Below are positions 1-9,800 of a stretch of DNA of 30,000 bases, one piece after another (positions within the stretch are counted from its first letter, which is position 1; each line of letters starts with the position of its first letter). The stretch spans positions 16,858,688 through 16,888,687 of the forward strand of contig OZ059895.1 of NCBI GenBank assembly GCA_964057225.1. The letters run 5' to 3'. The translations under genes were made by a program, and so were the position numbers. Origin of the DNA: Auanema rhodensis (Eukaryota > Nematoda > Chromadorea > Rhabditida > Rhabditidae). A model generated the notes under the pieces. The model saw nothing but the letters and a program-made list of their open reading frames with translations. It had not been told where the DNA came from and did no database searches.

Positions 1-369
1 TACTGCTTCATATACGAAAAATCATAAAAATCTTGAAGGGACAACATTCAAGATATATGAAATGAAGAAAAAAAGCATCAGAAGCAGCGTACAGCCTTAA
101 CAGCATTAGTTGTGTTGATGACTGTTGAATACTCATCTTCTGAATGTGGGTTGAGCGGAGAAAAAAAACTTTTTTTTTCTTCGTTAGTTCCAACATGCTT
201 CATCATTCTTTGTTTCAGAGTGACAAATCAAAAATAATATTTTCTTCCCTCGTTTTCACCTGCTTAGAAGATGAAGAAGGAGATGATGCAAAAAGGAAAA
301 TGACAAAAAAATGATGATGGAGATGAGAACGAAATGAAAACATGGAGAAGAATGAAGAAACACACTAAC
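1..369 (-). other. zfh-2 intron 8, 5' part (continues left of the window)
   Basis: The donor is GTTAGTG directly after codon 315 of the zfh-2 fragment. In family members the next coding block follows closely with a short conserved stretch after the fourth finger. I do not see that here, so the next exon probably lies left of position 1. Two weak acceptors exist on the minus strand (ending near 262 and 142). Neither opens onto recognisable ZFH sequence. An A8-C-T9 run with AG/CT ends (159-180) forms a near-perfect small palindrome. Confidence 0.7.
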
Positions 370-2400
370 CATCTGAACTCGTTGCAGGTGTTTGTCTGTT
401 CGAGTATGTAACTGGAAATTAGCCTTCAGATTCGTGCTGTATGGACACAGATGACAACGAAATAATCCATTTGATACGGAGACATCAATCATGGATGAGC
501 GTGAACGATCCTGCAATTTTCATTTTCATAGCATCTCATGGATTTTCAGATGAGCTTATGAGATGAGGATATACATAGACACACACAGACACATAGGTAC
601 ATGCTATTCTGAATTTATTGAATCATTTATTAGTCATGTACGTGTCCGTGTGCGTGTACAGTATCCTTCATGACTTCACTTGAAGCTTATATCGTATGAC
701 AGTAGCTCTAAGTCCGACTAGTGATATGTAGAGAGTCAAGCTCATTGTATTCAGAAAATAAGAAATATGAAATGATAGACATACCTTCTCAACATGACCA
801 ATAATCTCATGAATATCGTCAGCTGAATAGCATCCACATACGATGCACACAAACGTCTTATCACTATCTACAGCAGGAGCAGATGCTACAGAAGATGGAG
901 GACATGATAAAGTAGCTGAAATAATGAGATTATATGTTTGAATTGCAATAAGCATATGAGCTATTCAACTAATTAAGTTCTAACGTTAACTTCAAGTTAG
1001 AACTTAGCAAACAGGTTTTAAAACTTTTGAACAACTTAAGATGTTGCTTGTCACTCGTGGACATGATAGTTTAGATTGAAAATGATAAGAAACTAACCAA
1101 TATTCGTTGGAAGATCTTGAACAGCATGAAGATGCTTATCAGATTGCATATGAATGCTTAGATTTCCTTTAGTTGTTGTACTATATTTACATAATTCACA
1201 TCGGTAAGGCTTATAGCCACACGAGTAAGTTTCACCGCGTGCCAGTTTGGGATGCGAACGATTCTCAGCACAGTAGAGGCATTTTACTTGAAGCTGAAAT
1301 AAAAGTTTTATATATTACTTTAAAGCATAAGCTTTGACTGCTTAAGCTAATGTGTTTCATCAGCAGCTTGAGCAGTTAAGCTAAAAGATATACATACATC
1401 GCTATCTGAATGCTTCTCCTTCATATGTATTTCCAATGTTTCTTGATATTTATAATGCCAATTACATTTAGGACATTTCAATGTTTTTGATGAATTTCTA
1501 TAAAAATTAATTATATACATATAGTTAAGAATAATTTGAATTAAATGACAACCAACCTCATTGCTACAGTACCAAAATCCGTGAACTGTGTGAAATCCGT
1601 TGGCAGGCCAAATGCACTAACATGAAGATCTGAAATTCAGTTATAAGTTATAGTAAATCTTATTATAACTATATATAGTTATATAATTAATTAATATTAT
1701 AACGTACTAGCAGCAAATTGTTCTGGACTAGTTGTAGCATTGGTGGATGAAGCATTGCTGGCTGCTGATACGTCCAATTCGCCGGCAGCAGAATTGAGAA
1801 GACGCTCTAACGTGGCTTTCGGAATGTCATCAACGCCTGAACCTTCACAAATCAGAAATGTTTTTTGAATAAATGATCATCAAACAAACCTCCATAGCCA
1901 TGTTGAGCACTGGCTTCTGCTATCATTCGAAGTAGATCAGTAGGATCAGCAGCTGGTGGTGTTGTCGACGCCGATTCTACAAGTAATATCATGAGTAATG
2001 AAACAGCCAACTAATATGAGATTTATATAAATTATTATATAATAAAATTTGTTTATAACTTATTGCTAGGATCGAATAATACAAAACAAATAAGGAGTGC
2101 CTAAGGCAATATGATCTAATAGCTATTGTACGGCACACAATACTGATGAGTAGTATTGAGAAACTCTTGTCACTATGGTCAGTTTTCTTTTTTCTTTTTT
2201 TTCAGAAAAATCTTGTTCTTACAGAAGAAATGTACAGAAAAAATTGGATTCATGTATAAGAAAGAGAGAGAGAGAGAAACCTATTTGAATAGATTGAATT
2301 GAAAACAAACCAGGTAAAACGGCTGACGAACCGGGATGATTGCCCTCGAACGGCATGAAGATAGGTTGCTGAATACCGGACTGGGACATCAAAAACGCAT
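370..2400 (-). CDS. zfh-2: ZFH-2 / ZFHX3-ZFHX4 family zinc-finger homeobox transcription factor, internal fragment (8 exons)
   Basis: Exons in coding order are 2311-2400, 1890-1976, 1708-1836, 1557-1629, 1398-1497, 1098-1293, 785-915 and 370-510. All introns are GT-AG. The phases agree at all seven internal junctions, giving 947 bp: two bases of a split codon plus 315 codons. Counting from the first whole codon, residues 1-125 are a polar, Ala/Ser/Thr/Pro-rich region with no recognised domain. A C2H2 finger (C134, C137, H150, H155) lies in [18 protein letters not shown] and what follows. It is followed by a Cys-containing spacer with [17 protein letters not shown] (173-189), a second finger (C191, C194, H207, H213; [17 protein letters not shown]), a degenerate finger (C248, C251, H265, no second His) and a fourth finger (C287, C290, H303, H309; [17 protein letters not shown]). 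This finger order and these words match the mid-N-terminal block of vertebrate ZFHX3/ZFHX4 and invertebrate ZFH-2, which are nuclear DNA-binding regulators of neuronal and tissue differentiation. Start codon, homeodomains and stop are all outside the identified exons. The family call is firm; the symbol follows nematode usage. Confidence 0.93.
974..1006. repeat. Perfect 11-bp inverted repeat in zfh-2 intron 6
   Basis: TAAGTTCTAAC (974-984) pairs perfectly with GTTAGAACTTA (996-1006) around an 11-base loop that itself contains GTTAAC. It lies inside the 182-bp intron between exons 1098-1293 and 785-915. The 12-mer TTAAGTTCTAAC recurs at 14141-14152. It could be a pre-mRNA hairpin or a remnant of a small mobile element. 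Confidence 0.75.
1334..1384. repeat. Paired 17-bp elements with an inverted core in zfh-2 intron 5
   Basis: TTGACTGCTTAAGCTAA (1334-1350) and TTGAGCAGTTAAGCTAA (1368-1384) have identical flanks. Their central four bases are reverse complements (CTGC versus GCAG). Both fit within a 104-bp intron. A related string lies at about 16302-16321. The function is unknown. Confidence 0.6.
1664..1683. repeat. 20-bp perfect palindrome in zfh-2 intron 3
   Basis: TATAACTATATATAGTTATA is a perfect palindrome that takes up a quarter of a 78-bp intron. It belongs to the recurring AACTAT...ATAGTT series seen throughout the window. Confidence 0.8.
1977..2310 (-). other. zfh-2 intron 1 of the fragment
   Basis: This 334-bp GT-AG intron runs from donor GTTTGTTT to acceptor CTTGTAG. 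It carries a short (GA)n on the + strand at 2263-2277, which is a CU tract in the transcript just inside the donor, and a T-rich stretch at 2187-2202. Nothing coding is seen. Confidence 0.8.
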
Positions 2401-3080
2401 CTGAAATAGCACATAGATAACAATAACTGATTACAAATGTTCGCATTTTTTTAGAAAAAAAAAATTAGAAAAGTAAGAAATACGGTAAACAGTAGCAATG
2501 AGAGAAACAGCATAAGAGAGAGAGAGAGAGAGGGGGGAATGAAATAGAAACAGCAATACAGAACTAGAAAGATCCCCCCAATATGAATTAAATTTTAGAA
2601 AAATCAGAAAAAAAAGAAAATATGAATGAAAATCACAATAATCATGATGTCAATTAAGTGAATTGATATACATAATAGAGCGTTATGCTTTCCTTAGAAT
2701 ATGCATGAAAGACGCTTAAACGATAAGTTGGATAAGATTTTTCTTTTCTTTTAAAGAAAGAAAAATCTAAAAATTCAAAAAATAAAAAGTTCAAAAAGTA
2801 GAAAAGAAGAAGATACAAATATATAAAAACCAACCAATTACATAAATTTAGAATATGGTAATGAAGAAGAAGAAATGGGAAAAGAATGACGCGACACATG
2901 TCACGTGGCGTGGAGAGTACGTGAAACGTGAAATTAGAATAGTTAAGTCAAATAAGGTATGTGCTTTGCATGTAAGTAAATGAAAAATAAAGTAAAAATA
3001 GAAAAAAATCTTGTTTACTATGTGAAAATAGTTTAGAAATAGCTTTTTCTATCTTTCATATTCTAAAGTTGGAAGATTTA
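2401..3080. other. Non-coding DNA immediately upstream of the first identified zfh-2 exon
   Basis: The exon at 2311-2400 opens with the last two bases of a split codon behind a good acceptor (ATTTCAG). Sequence to its right is therefore intronic in any transcript that uses that acceptor. It holds a short GA run ending in six G (about 2516-2537), A-rich sequence and an ACGT cluster (2901-2932). No exon is supportable. Confidence 0.7.
2901..2932. promoter_or_regulatory. ACGT cluster with E-box TCACGTGG
   Basis: CACGTG lies at 2902-2907, followed by two ACGTGAA words at 2919-2925 and 2926-2932. CACGTG is the core site of bHLH and bHLH-ZIP factors (MAX/MYC, TFEB/HLH-30 type), and TACGTG also suits bHLH-PAS factors. 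Binding is inferred only from the words and their clustering. Confidence 0.35.
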
Positions 3081-3082
3081 AA

Positions 3083-3506
3083 CTCTCTCTCTCTTTCTCT
3101 CTCTCTCACTCTTTCCCTGTGTCAGCCATTATGTCAGTGATTTTGTTTCAATTAATCTAAACTTGGCAGTTGTACTTGAGCAAATCTTCTGATTATAAGT
3201 AGGAAAAGATGTAAGCCAATGAGCCAATTAAACAGGAGCTGTAATCGGCTCAAACCCGACTAGCATGGAGAAATCATATCTCTCTCTCTCCCTATCCCTC
3301 TCTCTCTCTCTCTCTCTTTCTCTCTTTCTGTGTATAATGACAATATTCTTGCTAATTTCAATCTTCATCCCAACAATGTCGAACATAAAATAATCGACTT
3401 AATCAGAACATCAACGAGCCTAATGAGACAAAACCCGAGAATACAGCTTGTGTCGTCATTGTCCAAGTCTAACGAAGAGTGACTTATTCTTCCTTTGCCC
3501 CTCCCC

Positions 3507-3553
<47 letters not shown>
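3083..3553. repeat. Three (CT)n tracts
   Basis: Interrupted CT tracts lie at about 3083-3116 and 3279-3330, and a pure 43-bp run at 3511-3553. The sequence between them is unique and AT-rich. In a minus-strand transcript these are GA-rich and could pair with the CU tracts further upstream. Confidence 0.9.
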
Positions 3554-3556
<3 letters not shown>

Positions 3557-3603
3557 TTTAAAAGTTGTGCATGGTTTTAAGCTATATAGATATACATAAC
3601 TAT

Positions 3604-3631
3604 AACTATATATATATATATATATATAGTT
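3604..3631. repeat. 28-bp AT palindrome of the AACTAT...ATAGTT type
   Basis: AACTATA and TATAGTT flank a (TA)n core, making a perfect palindrome able to extrude as a cruciform. Confidence 0.75.
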
Positions 3632-4374
3632 GAAAATAGTTATTCAAAAAAAAAAAGAAATTTTGTCGTTAACTCGTTATTGAAGCCAAAAAAAAGTTTG
3701 AAAATTTAATTTGAAAAAAAAGGAAGAAAAAATGGACCAAAAAATGATAGAGAGTAAGAGAAGAAACTGGCTATTCGCTTCTAGATCTTATACTATATGT
3801 GTTCATCATGCTGATGATGTTGCCTCAGCTATTCGTTCATGATGATGATGATGAGAATGATTATGAGGCTTATAGGAAGATGTGGTTAACTATATCCTCT
3901 ATATAACCTTATATGATTATGTAAAAAATAAATTTTCAAATTTATTTTCATCCATATATGCATATATGATTATGAGCAATTTGTATGAAATCGCAACAAC
4001 AGACATTTATTTGGCTTGGCACATGCACCGATAATTTTGGATGTATGTGCTAGAAGCTGGTCCTTAAAGCTAGATCCATACATCTATTTAGCTCATTTCG
4101 TTGTTTTTCCGGCTAATTAGGAACGATTTAAGTGGCTCGATGGTCTGGTATGTCGTCCTAATGTTTATTGTTGGAGAACAACCTCAGATTCTACGATCAT
4201 CATCAGTGGTCTGACTCTGCTCCTCCTACTTTTCATCCTGGTCTTGGTGTTCCTCCTTCTCTCCGACCCCCTTACTACAGGGGGCACACATGTGGCAGCA
4301 ATTAATTAGTTGGATAGAGGAGTAAGAGGCAGCGACCCCAGAAATATTTTGAGGTCCAGATTTGTAAGAGGATT
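3632..4374. other. Non-coding stretch with one short open + strand frame
   Basis: The sequence is mixed, with a GAT run near 3839-3854 and a small GGTTA/TAACC-flanked AT element near 3894-3910. A stop-to-stop frame on the + strand (about 4121-4309) would encode a Leu-rich hydrophobic segment. It has no ATG and its hydrophobicity comes from CT-rich DNA, so I do not call it a gene. Confidence 0.5.
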
Positions 4375-4436
4375 GAGAGAGAGAGAGATAGGGAGAAAAA
4401 GGCAGATAGAGATAATGATAGAGAGAGAGAGAGAGG
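4375..4436. repeat. Interrupted (GA)n
   Basis: GA runs lie at 4375-4390 and 4419-4436, separated by purine-rich sequence. Confidence 0.85.
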
Positions 4437-4517
4437 GAAAACACAGATACACATAAGAAGAGAAAGTGCGCTGGAGGTCGTTCGTAAAACCAGATGCACA
4501 AGACTCATAGATGCTCT

Positions 4518-4535
4518 CACACACACACACACACA
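4518..4535. repeat. (CA)9 microsatellite
   Basis: Eighteen bases of pure CA dinucleotide. It is the only clear CA array in a window dominated by GA/CT. Confidence 0.9.
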
Positions 4536-4714
4536 ATACAGCTTTTACAAACATTTTTGTGCCAGCTCACAAGCATATAGGATATAAATAAGCTTACAAG
4601 ATCAATATACTATATCATATAATTTGTATAATTTATTTAATTATATTTAAAAATATGAAAAGTTAGGTAGAAAGAATATTTCATTATGAAAGCTTCAGAC
4701 ATTTCATCAATGAG

Positions 4715-4726
4715 GATTACGGTAAT
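4715..4726. promoter_or_regulatory. GATTACGGTAAT element, copy 1
   Basis: It contains ATTAC-G-GTAAT, an 11-bp inverted repeat of ATTA/TAAT homeodomain-type cores. The same 12-mer occurs at 23652-23663 and 23677-23688. Function is inferred from recurrence only. Confidence 0.3.
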
Positions 4727-4847
4727 TACGCGAAGCAACGAGTTCTCAAAGGCGTCAAGGAACAAATGGTGTGGATGCCTCAAGAAAAAAAAAAGTTTTA
4801 CAAATAAAATAATTAAAAGAAAAATTATCTTTGAAGATTGAGAAAGA

Positions 4848-4850
<3 letters not shown>

Positions 4851-4894
<44 letters not shown>

Positions 4895-4905
4895 AGAGAG
4901 AGAGA
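4851..4905. repeat. (GA)n, 42 bp pure plus extension
   Basis: An AG run at 4851-4892 is interrupted by CC and then continues. It is read as Ser-Leu repeats on the minus strand, which is an artefact of the dinucleotide. Confidence 0.93.
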
Positions 4906-5262
4906 AAACGATATTAAGAGAGGTATAAGAATCCGGTTGGAAAATGCTGTATTTGGAGAAACAACTTGAGCAGTTTGATATAAATTTATATCGAAATTGC
5001 TGCAAATACTGATAGAAGAATTGAAAAAAAAGATGAAAAAGACCAATTTTTTTCTTATTCTCAATTTCATTTTTTAACAGAAAAAGTGAGAATGAAAGTG
5101 TTTGGGTGATGATTCGTGTTTCTTCGATTTTTTTTTCGATGAAATGGACTGAACAAAAAAAAATAAACAAGCTCATACGGTCACTAAATTTTTCAGAAAA
5201 AATTAGAGAATTAGAAGGAAATGGAAAATTATTGAAGGAAAAATAGAAAGAATAAGAGAGAA

Positions 5263-5363
<101 letters not shown>

Positions 5364-5547
5364 AGTAGAAAAAATGTACGAGAAATGAAGTAGAATAGAT
5401 TGTTGACATGTAAAGTTTAAAAGCAAGAAAAGCAAATGAATAAAGTCAGTTACCATCTGGGTGGGAAGACATAGAGAAAGAGAATGAGAGATAAAGAGTT
5501 CTAATGAGGATTTGAAATCTGTATTTCCCTTTTATTTGGTTCACCTA

Positions 5548-5602
<55 letters not shown>
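5548..5602. repeat. (CT)n facing the 5269-5363 (GA)n
   Basis: About 55 bp of CT with one TTT interruption. With the GA array at 5269-5363 it forms a long inverted repeat with a loop of about 185 bp. Confidence 0.93.
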
Positions 5603-5605
<3 letters not shown>

Positions 5606-6879
5606 CAATATGTTTTATTTAAAAAAATGAATTTGTTAGGAAGAAAAAGAAATAAAAACAAACAGAATCATCTTAACTATATGTTTAAAAGTATATCGTA
5701 TAGTAAAGGTGGCATAATGTGATGTGACACCGAGAAGTCGTTGAGAAGGGAAGAATCACTGTGCTAATCGCTGCTTCATCGATTCTATCGAACTTACAGC
5801 TAAAGCTCAACAGTTTCAACTTCAACATACGACTGGACAATGAACAATAGAACACCTCATGACATCATCCTATACCACTTGATACATGTTGATGTGGTTG
5901 GACGAATTCAGAAGGATTACGATGTATGAACAGGCAGATAGTAATAGATGACAAGAACATCATTGTGATGATAATGTGAATAAGTAAGAACAACGACGTT
6001 GACAAGATGAGGAGACGTAGATGATGATGAGATGAAGCCAGATGGGACACCCGATGCTGTATTCATCTTCATCTAGCCGCCATCATAAAGTTATTTCAAT
6101 TGGTGTTGAGTTGATTTCTCTGGCACATCAGTGAAGATATATACTCATTGGTTTCAACTACCTTCTCTCTCTCTTTCTGTTTCAATAGCTCTCTCTCTCT
6201 GTTTTGAAATCTGGCAAATGGATGACACACTAAACGAACGTCCTACGAAATTATAAATAAAATTTCTTAATTATATTAATATAAATAAATCACAAATAAG
6301 AAAATATGATAGAATACAATTCAAATCTGATGAATAAGCAGTATCAGAGTAGTAGTAGCATGAGGAGTAACAGAAGGATGAGGACAATGAGGAAGACAAG
6401 AAGGGAGGGGCATGAAGTTACGACGGCGACAACGACGACGACGATGACGACAATATTAGCGATTACGAATGCTTTCATCAATGGAAATTTTAGATGAAGT
6501 ACGAAGATACAGACATCGTATATCATATATCTTGCTTGAGTTTGATAAGCTGATACAAAGTTGATTATAGAAGAGAAAGAGCATCAGTATTAGGGTGGGG
6601 GGTGAGGGCAGATGATGATGATGATGAGTTATATAAAGTATGAATGTAATACATGTGTATGCATATAAATGGTTAGTATGTAAAATAGAATATAAACATC
6701 ATTTGACAAAAGTAAAAAAGAAAGAAAAAGTCCAAATTTGATATTTTGTGTAAAAGGTAAGAGAATAGCTATTCGTGTGTGAATGAATTTGAATAAATTA
6801 ACGAGTACAGGTATAGTTAATTCCATATAGAAATATTAGTTTTAAATTGAAAAATCGACATTTATGAATTTTCAAACCT

Positions 6880-6880
<1 letters not shown>
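5603..6880. other. Non-coding stretch with triplet repeats
   Basis: No gene is seen. It holds GTAGTAGTAG near 6350, a GAC/GAT run (about 6431-6447) and a GAT run (6611-6627). The small open frames here are read through these triplets and show no family resemblance. Confidence 0.6.
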
Positions 6881-6917
<37 letters not shown>

Positions 6918-6960
6918 TAAGAGGGCTACAGAGAGAGAGAAAGAAAGAAAGAGAAAGACA
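6881..6960. repeat. (GA)n / GAAA purine tract
   Basis: A GA run at 6885-6912 is followed by AAAG-type purine sequence to about 6960. Confidence 0.9.
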
Positions 6961-7062
6961 GCAGGAGAGGTAGGAAAAAGAGGAAGAGAGGGAATAAATG
7001 AAGCTAAACAGAGTGAACTGAAACATTCAATCTTTACATCTTCAATTAGATATAACTACTTA

Positions 7063-7082
7063 TAACTATATGCATATGGTTA
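7063..7082. repeat. 20-bp inverted repeat TAACTATATG/CATATGGTTA
   Basis: The palindrome has one mismatched pair. It is a member of the AACTAT...ATAGTT series. Confidence 0.6.
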
Positions 7083-7228
7083 GTGAGTAGAATAATTGAC
7101 TACTGTAACAATTATGAAGCTAAGACACAGATATCTGGATGAACTATGCAAAATAGAACACACAAATTCTTTAAATCATTTCCTTATTCTTTTTCTCTCT
7201 TTATCTCTCAAGGTAGATTGAGAAAAAT

Positions 7229-7242
7229 AGAGAAAGAGAGAG

Positions 7243-7287
<45 letters not shown>
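7229..7287. repeat. (GA)n
   Basis: Interrupted at first, then a pure GA run at about 7250-7285. Confidence 0.93.
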
Positions 7288-7288
<1 letters not shown>

Positions 7289-7500
7289 TATCAACTACAT
7301 GGAGGTTTTGGGGAGTATATCAGATCAAAGCACTTGACAGTAGTTCATTCAATTTTCAGAACACTTTGAACTGTTTACTATTGCTTATTTCATTCTTCCT
7401 TCTATCTATAATATCTCTCTCAATGACTCTCAGTTCAAACGTCTTCTGAAGCATGGAACTCAAAGTACAATCAATTTTACTATTTTGTCGGATTAAACGG

Positions 7501-7910
7501 CTGAGACAAATAGTTATGAACACCTGAATGCTTTATGTGACGTCATGCTGTTCGTGTCATGAGGTCACTGCTGTCGAAGAAGCTGGACAAGACAATCATT
7601 GGGTGACACAGTATCGTACAGACAAAGCATCAGCATGGCACTGGCATGTTCAGCTTGAATTGGTCTGGCATATGGTACTGTCTGCATTGACTGTCTGAAT
7701 AACTGTGTGAAGCTGTGAATGAGATTTCAGCTAGAACTGACGATGGAACCGTTAGCACAGAGGCTGAAGTCGTGGAGAGGCAGACTAGGGTGCCGAGGGG
7801 AACAAGCAGGGGTGCTGATGATGAGTTGAGCAAATTGGAGGCCAAATAAGGTTAACGCCAGACGGCCACTGCCGACAGCTAATGACGCGCACATAATTTG
7901 GTGCGAGAGG
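7501..7910. other. GC-richer, non-repetitive island with a CRE
   Basis: The base composition and lack of simple repeats contrast sharply with both flanks. Several overlapping frames stay open on both strands: minus 7630-7845, and a + strand frame ending at the TAA near 7846. None has a recognisable domain or paired splice sites, so coding potential is unproven. It contains TGACGTCA at 7538-7545. It could be an enhancer, a promoter, an untranslated exon or an unknown exon. Confidence 0.35.
7538..7545. promoter_or_regulatory. Perfect CRE palindrome TGACGTCA
   Basis: This is the full-length consensus site for CREB/ATF bZIP factors (CRH-1 in C. elegans). It is one of two in the window, and both lie in GC-richer islands. 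Confidence 0.4.
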
Positions 7911-8580
7911 CTATGGAATGAGAAAAATAGAAAATGAGGGTCAAAAGAGGGAAGGGAGGGACAAGATAGAGAGATAAAGAAAAAGAGAAACAAATATAGA
8001 GGGAGAAAAAAAGAAAGAAAGAGAGAGAGGGTAAGTGTGTTGGGACTACAAGAAGAATATACAGAGCTGCACACAAACTCTTTGAGTCAGGATGGCAGCG
8101 CCGACGACGACAACGACGACGACGACGTCGGTCGAAGGCGGTTGACAATGCTGATGAGATGATGAGGATGATGAGGAGGAAAGGGGAGGAGACTTCATGC
8201 CGAATGAAATGGGAATTGGAAATAGGCAATATACATTATTACCATATACGGTGAACAACTTTGTTAACGCCAACAAATATTTTAAGGCGAATGTGCCTCA
8301 TGAAGTTAGTGGTTTTAAGCTTAAAAGGAGACATACAAAGATAGAGAGAAAGGAATAGTTTTTTTTTGAAAAGATGGTATATGAATCTGATGTGAACGTT
8401 GTCGTCGTTGACGTCTAGAATTGTATAAGATAGTTGAGTTATTCGAAAGAAGAACATGATGTATGAAATGAGATGACATAGCTCATCAACTCATCAGCAT
8501 CATCAACATCATCAGACATGCTTCATCATTATTACAGTTATTCTTCATGTGCTAACGAATCATCAATTGAAATAGAAGAG
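7911..8580. other. Purine-rich spacer with GAC/GAT triplets
   Basis: Interrupted GA at 7920-8030, a GAC run at about 8103-8128 flanked by GAT runs (8152-8178), then AT-rich sequence and a CAT-rich patch near 8495-8530. TGACGT lies at 8409. No gene is seen. Confidence 0.6.
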
Positions 8581-8590
8581 GAGAGTTAGA

Positions 8591-8662
8591 AAGAGAGAGA
8601 GATAGAGAGGGAGAGGGAGAGAGAGAAAAGGAGATTGAGATATAGAGAGAGAGAGAGAGAAG
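8591..8662. repeat. Interrupted (GA)n
   Basis: About 70 bp of GA with GAT and GGGA interruptions. Confidence 0.9.
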
Positions 8663-9580
8663 AATTTTTTTTTGTGAAAAAGAAAATTTAAAATGAAATA
8701 AATCTAATTTAATGCTTTAAAACTGCCATCATGCTCATCATAATTACATTTTTTTGTTATTTTCAGCTTGATAGTCAGTTAGCTGTGGACGAACAGCAAT
8801 AGAGAAAACAGACATGAAGTTCATTTGGATAACACATAGATATAGATAATATTTATGATTTGTCTCTCTGAAAACTAGAGCATAACCATTTGTAAAATTT
8901 GAGAAAAAGGCGAAACAATTCCATTTATGCTCAAAGCTTTAAGGTTATGCTTCAAGCTGTAAGAAAAAGTACAAGGTGTGAGAGAGAGAGAAGGAGAGTA
9001 AGGAGTTTATGAGATGGTACTACAGGCAATACTAACTAAATCTATGATGTAAGTACAGATGAAGATATCAAAGATCGTTCATTTTCATTCAAAACTCTTT
9101 GGGATTCATGTTTTCCGTTTCTTTTTTTTTTTGAAGAAAAATGATTGAAAGAAGAGAAATTGGATTCGTAATATGCATAAGAAGAGGAAAGGAAGGTAAT
9201 AGATTAAATCACTAGTAAGTATACGGTAGGTTGAGGTGATAAAAAGCTGAAAAAATGGAAAAAAAAGTTGATTTAGGAGGGATTCGGAATGAGGTAAACA
9301 GATGTAGTAATTCATAATTTCTTGATTTTCAGAAGCTGAATCCAATTTCCCTTTGAATTTAAACGAATAACTTAATAGAAAATGAAGAATAGACGCTTCG
9401 AGAAAGATTGAGAAATACGAAGAGATAAAGAGAGCAGAGGTTAAGGAGAGAGGAAGAATATAGATGAAGATAAGAGAATTCTAGAGTGCAAAAGAGAGAG
9501 AGAGAAAGAGAGAGAGAAGTAGTGGCTACGGCTTCCTAGGTAAGAGAGAGAGAGAGCGAACTTCTGAAAGATTGGTGATG
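8663..9580. other. Non-coding stretch, small GA runs only
   Basis: GA runs lie at about 8979-8999, 9491-9517 and 9543-9557. A short minus-strand open stretch at 9300-9335 has exon-like ends but is too weak to call. Confidence 0.5.
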
Positions 9581-9800
9581 AACAACAAGCCGAGTGCTTC
9601 AGCCACAAAAGGCAAATTGGCAAGATAACGGAAGTCGGCAGGTGCGAACAGGTGGAGGAACGGACGTTGTCTCCGGATCATAGTCATCAGGCTGTTGCCG
9701 GACCGGCGTTAACACATGCTGTGGGGCGTTGACGTTTGTTTTACGGAAAAATCTGACGAAGGAGAGCTGTTGGAAGAAGAGGGCTAGAGCAAGGATGATG
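9581..9800. other. GC-richer island with overlapping open frames
   Basis: Unlike its surroundings, this patch has no simple repeats and is visibly rich in CG and GC steps. Two frames stay open with ordinary codon mixtures. A + strand frame runs from about 9568 to a TGA at 9730-9732. A minus-strand frame enters after a possible acceptor (TTCCAACAG, ending near 9771) and stops near 9599. Neither product is recognisable and both strands being open weakens either call. TGACGT occurs at 9730. Confidence 0.3.

Noticed and set aside
8-196. Minus-strand frame after TTCAG at about 142 that could be the next zfh-2 exon
   Set aside because: The peptide does not resemble the conserved sequence that follows the fourth finger in this family, and it quickly becomes Phe/Ile-rich.
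4226-4501. 91-codon minus frame and an overlapping + frame with a Leu-rich segment
   Set aside because: Both strands are open through CT-rich DNA. There is no ATG on the + frame and no zinc-finger residues on the minus frame.
5440-5460. CCACCCAG-ATG-GTAACT on the minus strand, a possible start or micro-exon
   Set aside because: It would be an exon whose only coding content is ATG. The phase does not match the next known exon and there is no supporting signal.
9300-9335. Possible 36-bp minus-strand zfh-2 exon (acceptor ATTCAG, donor GTTTAC) whose phase would fit the exon at 2311-2400
   Set aside because: The phase fits, but the donor is weak, the exon is tiny and no sequence similarity supports it. 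Only cDNA could rescue it.
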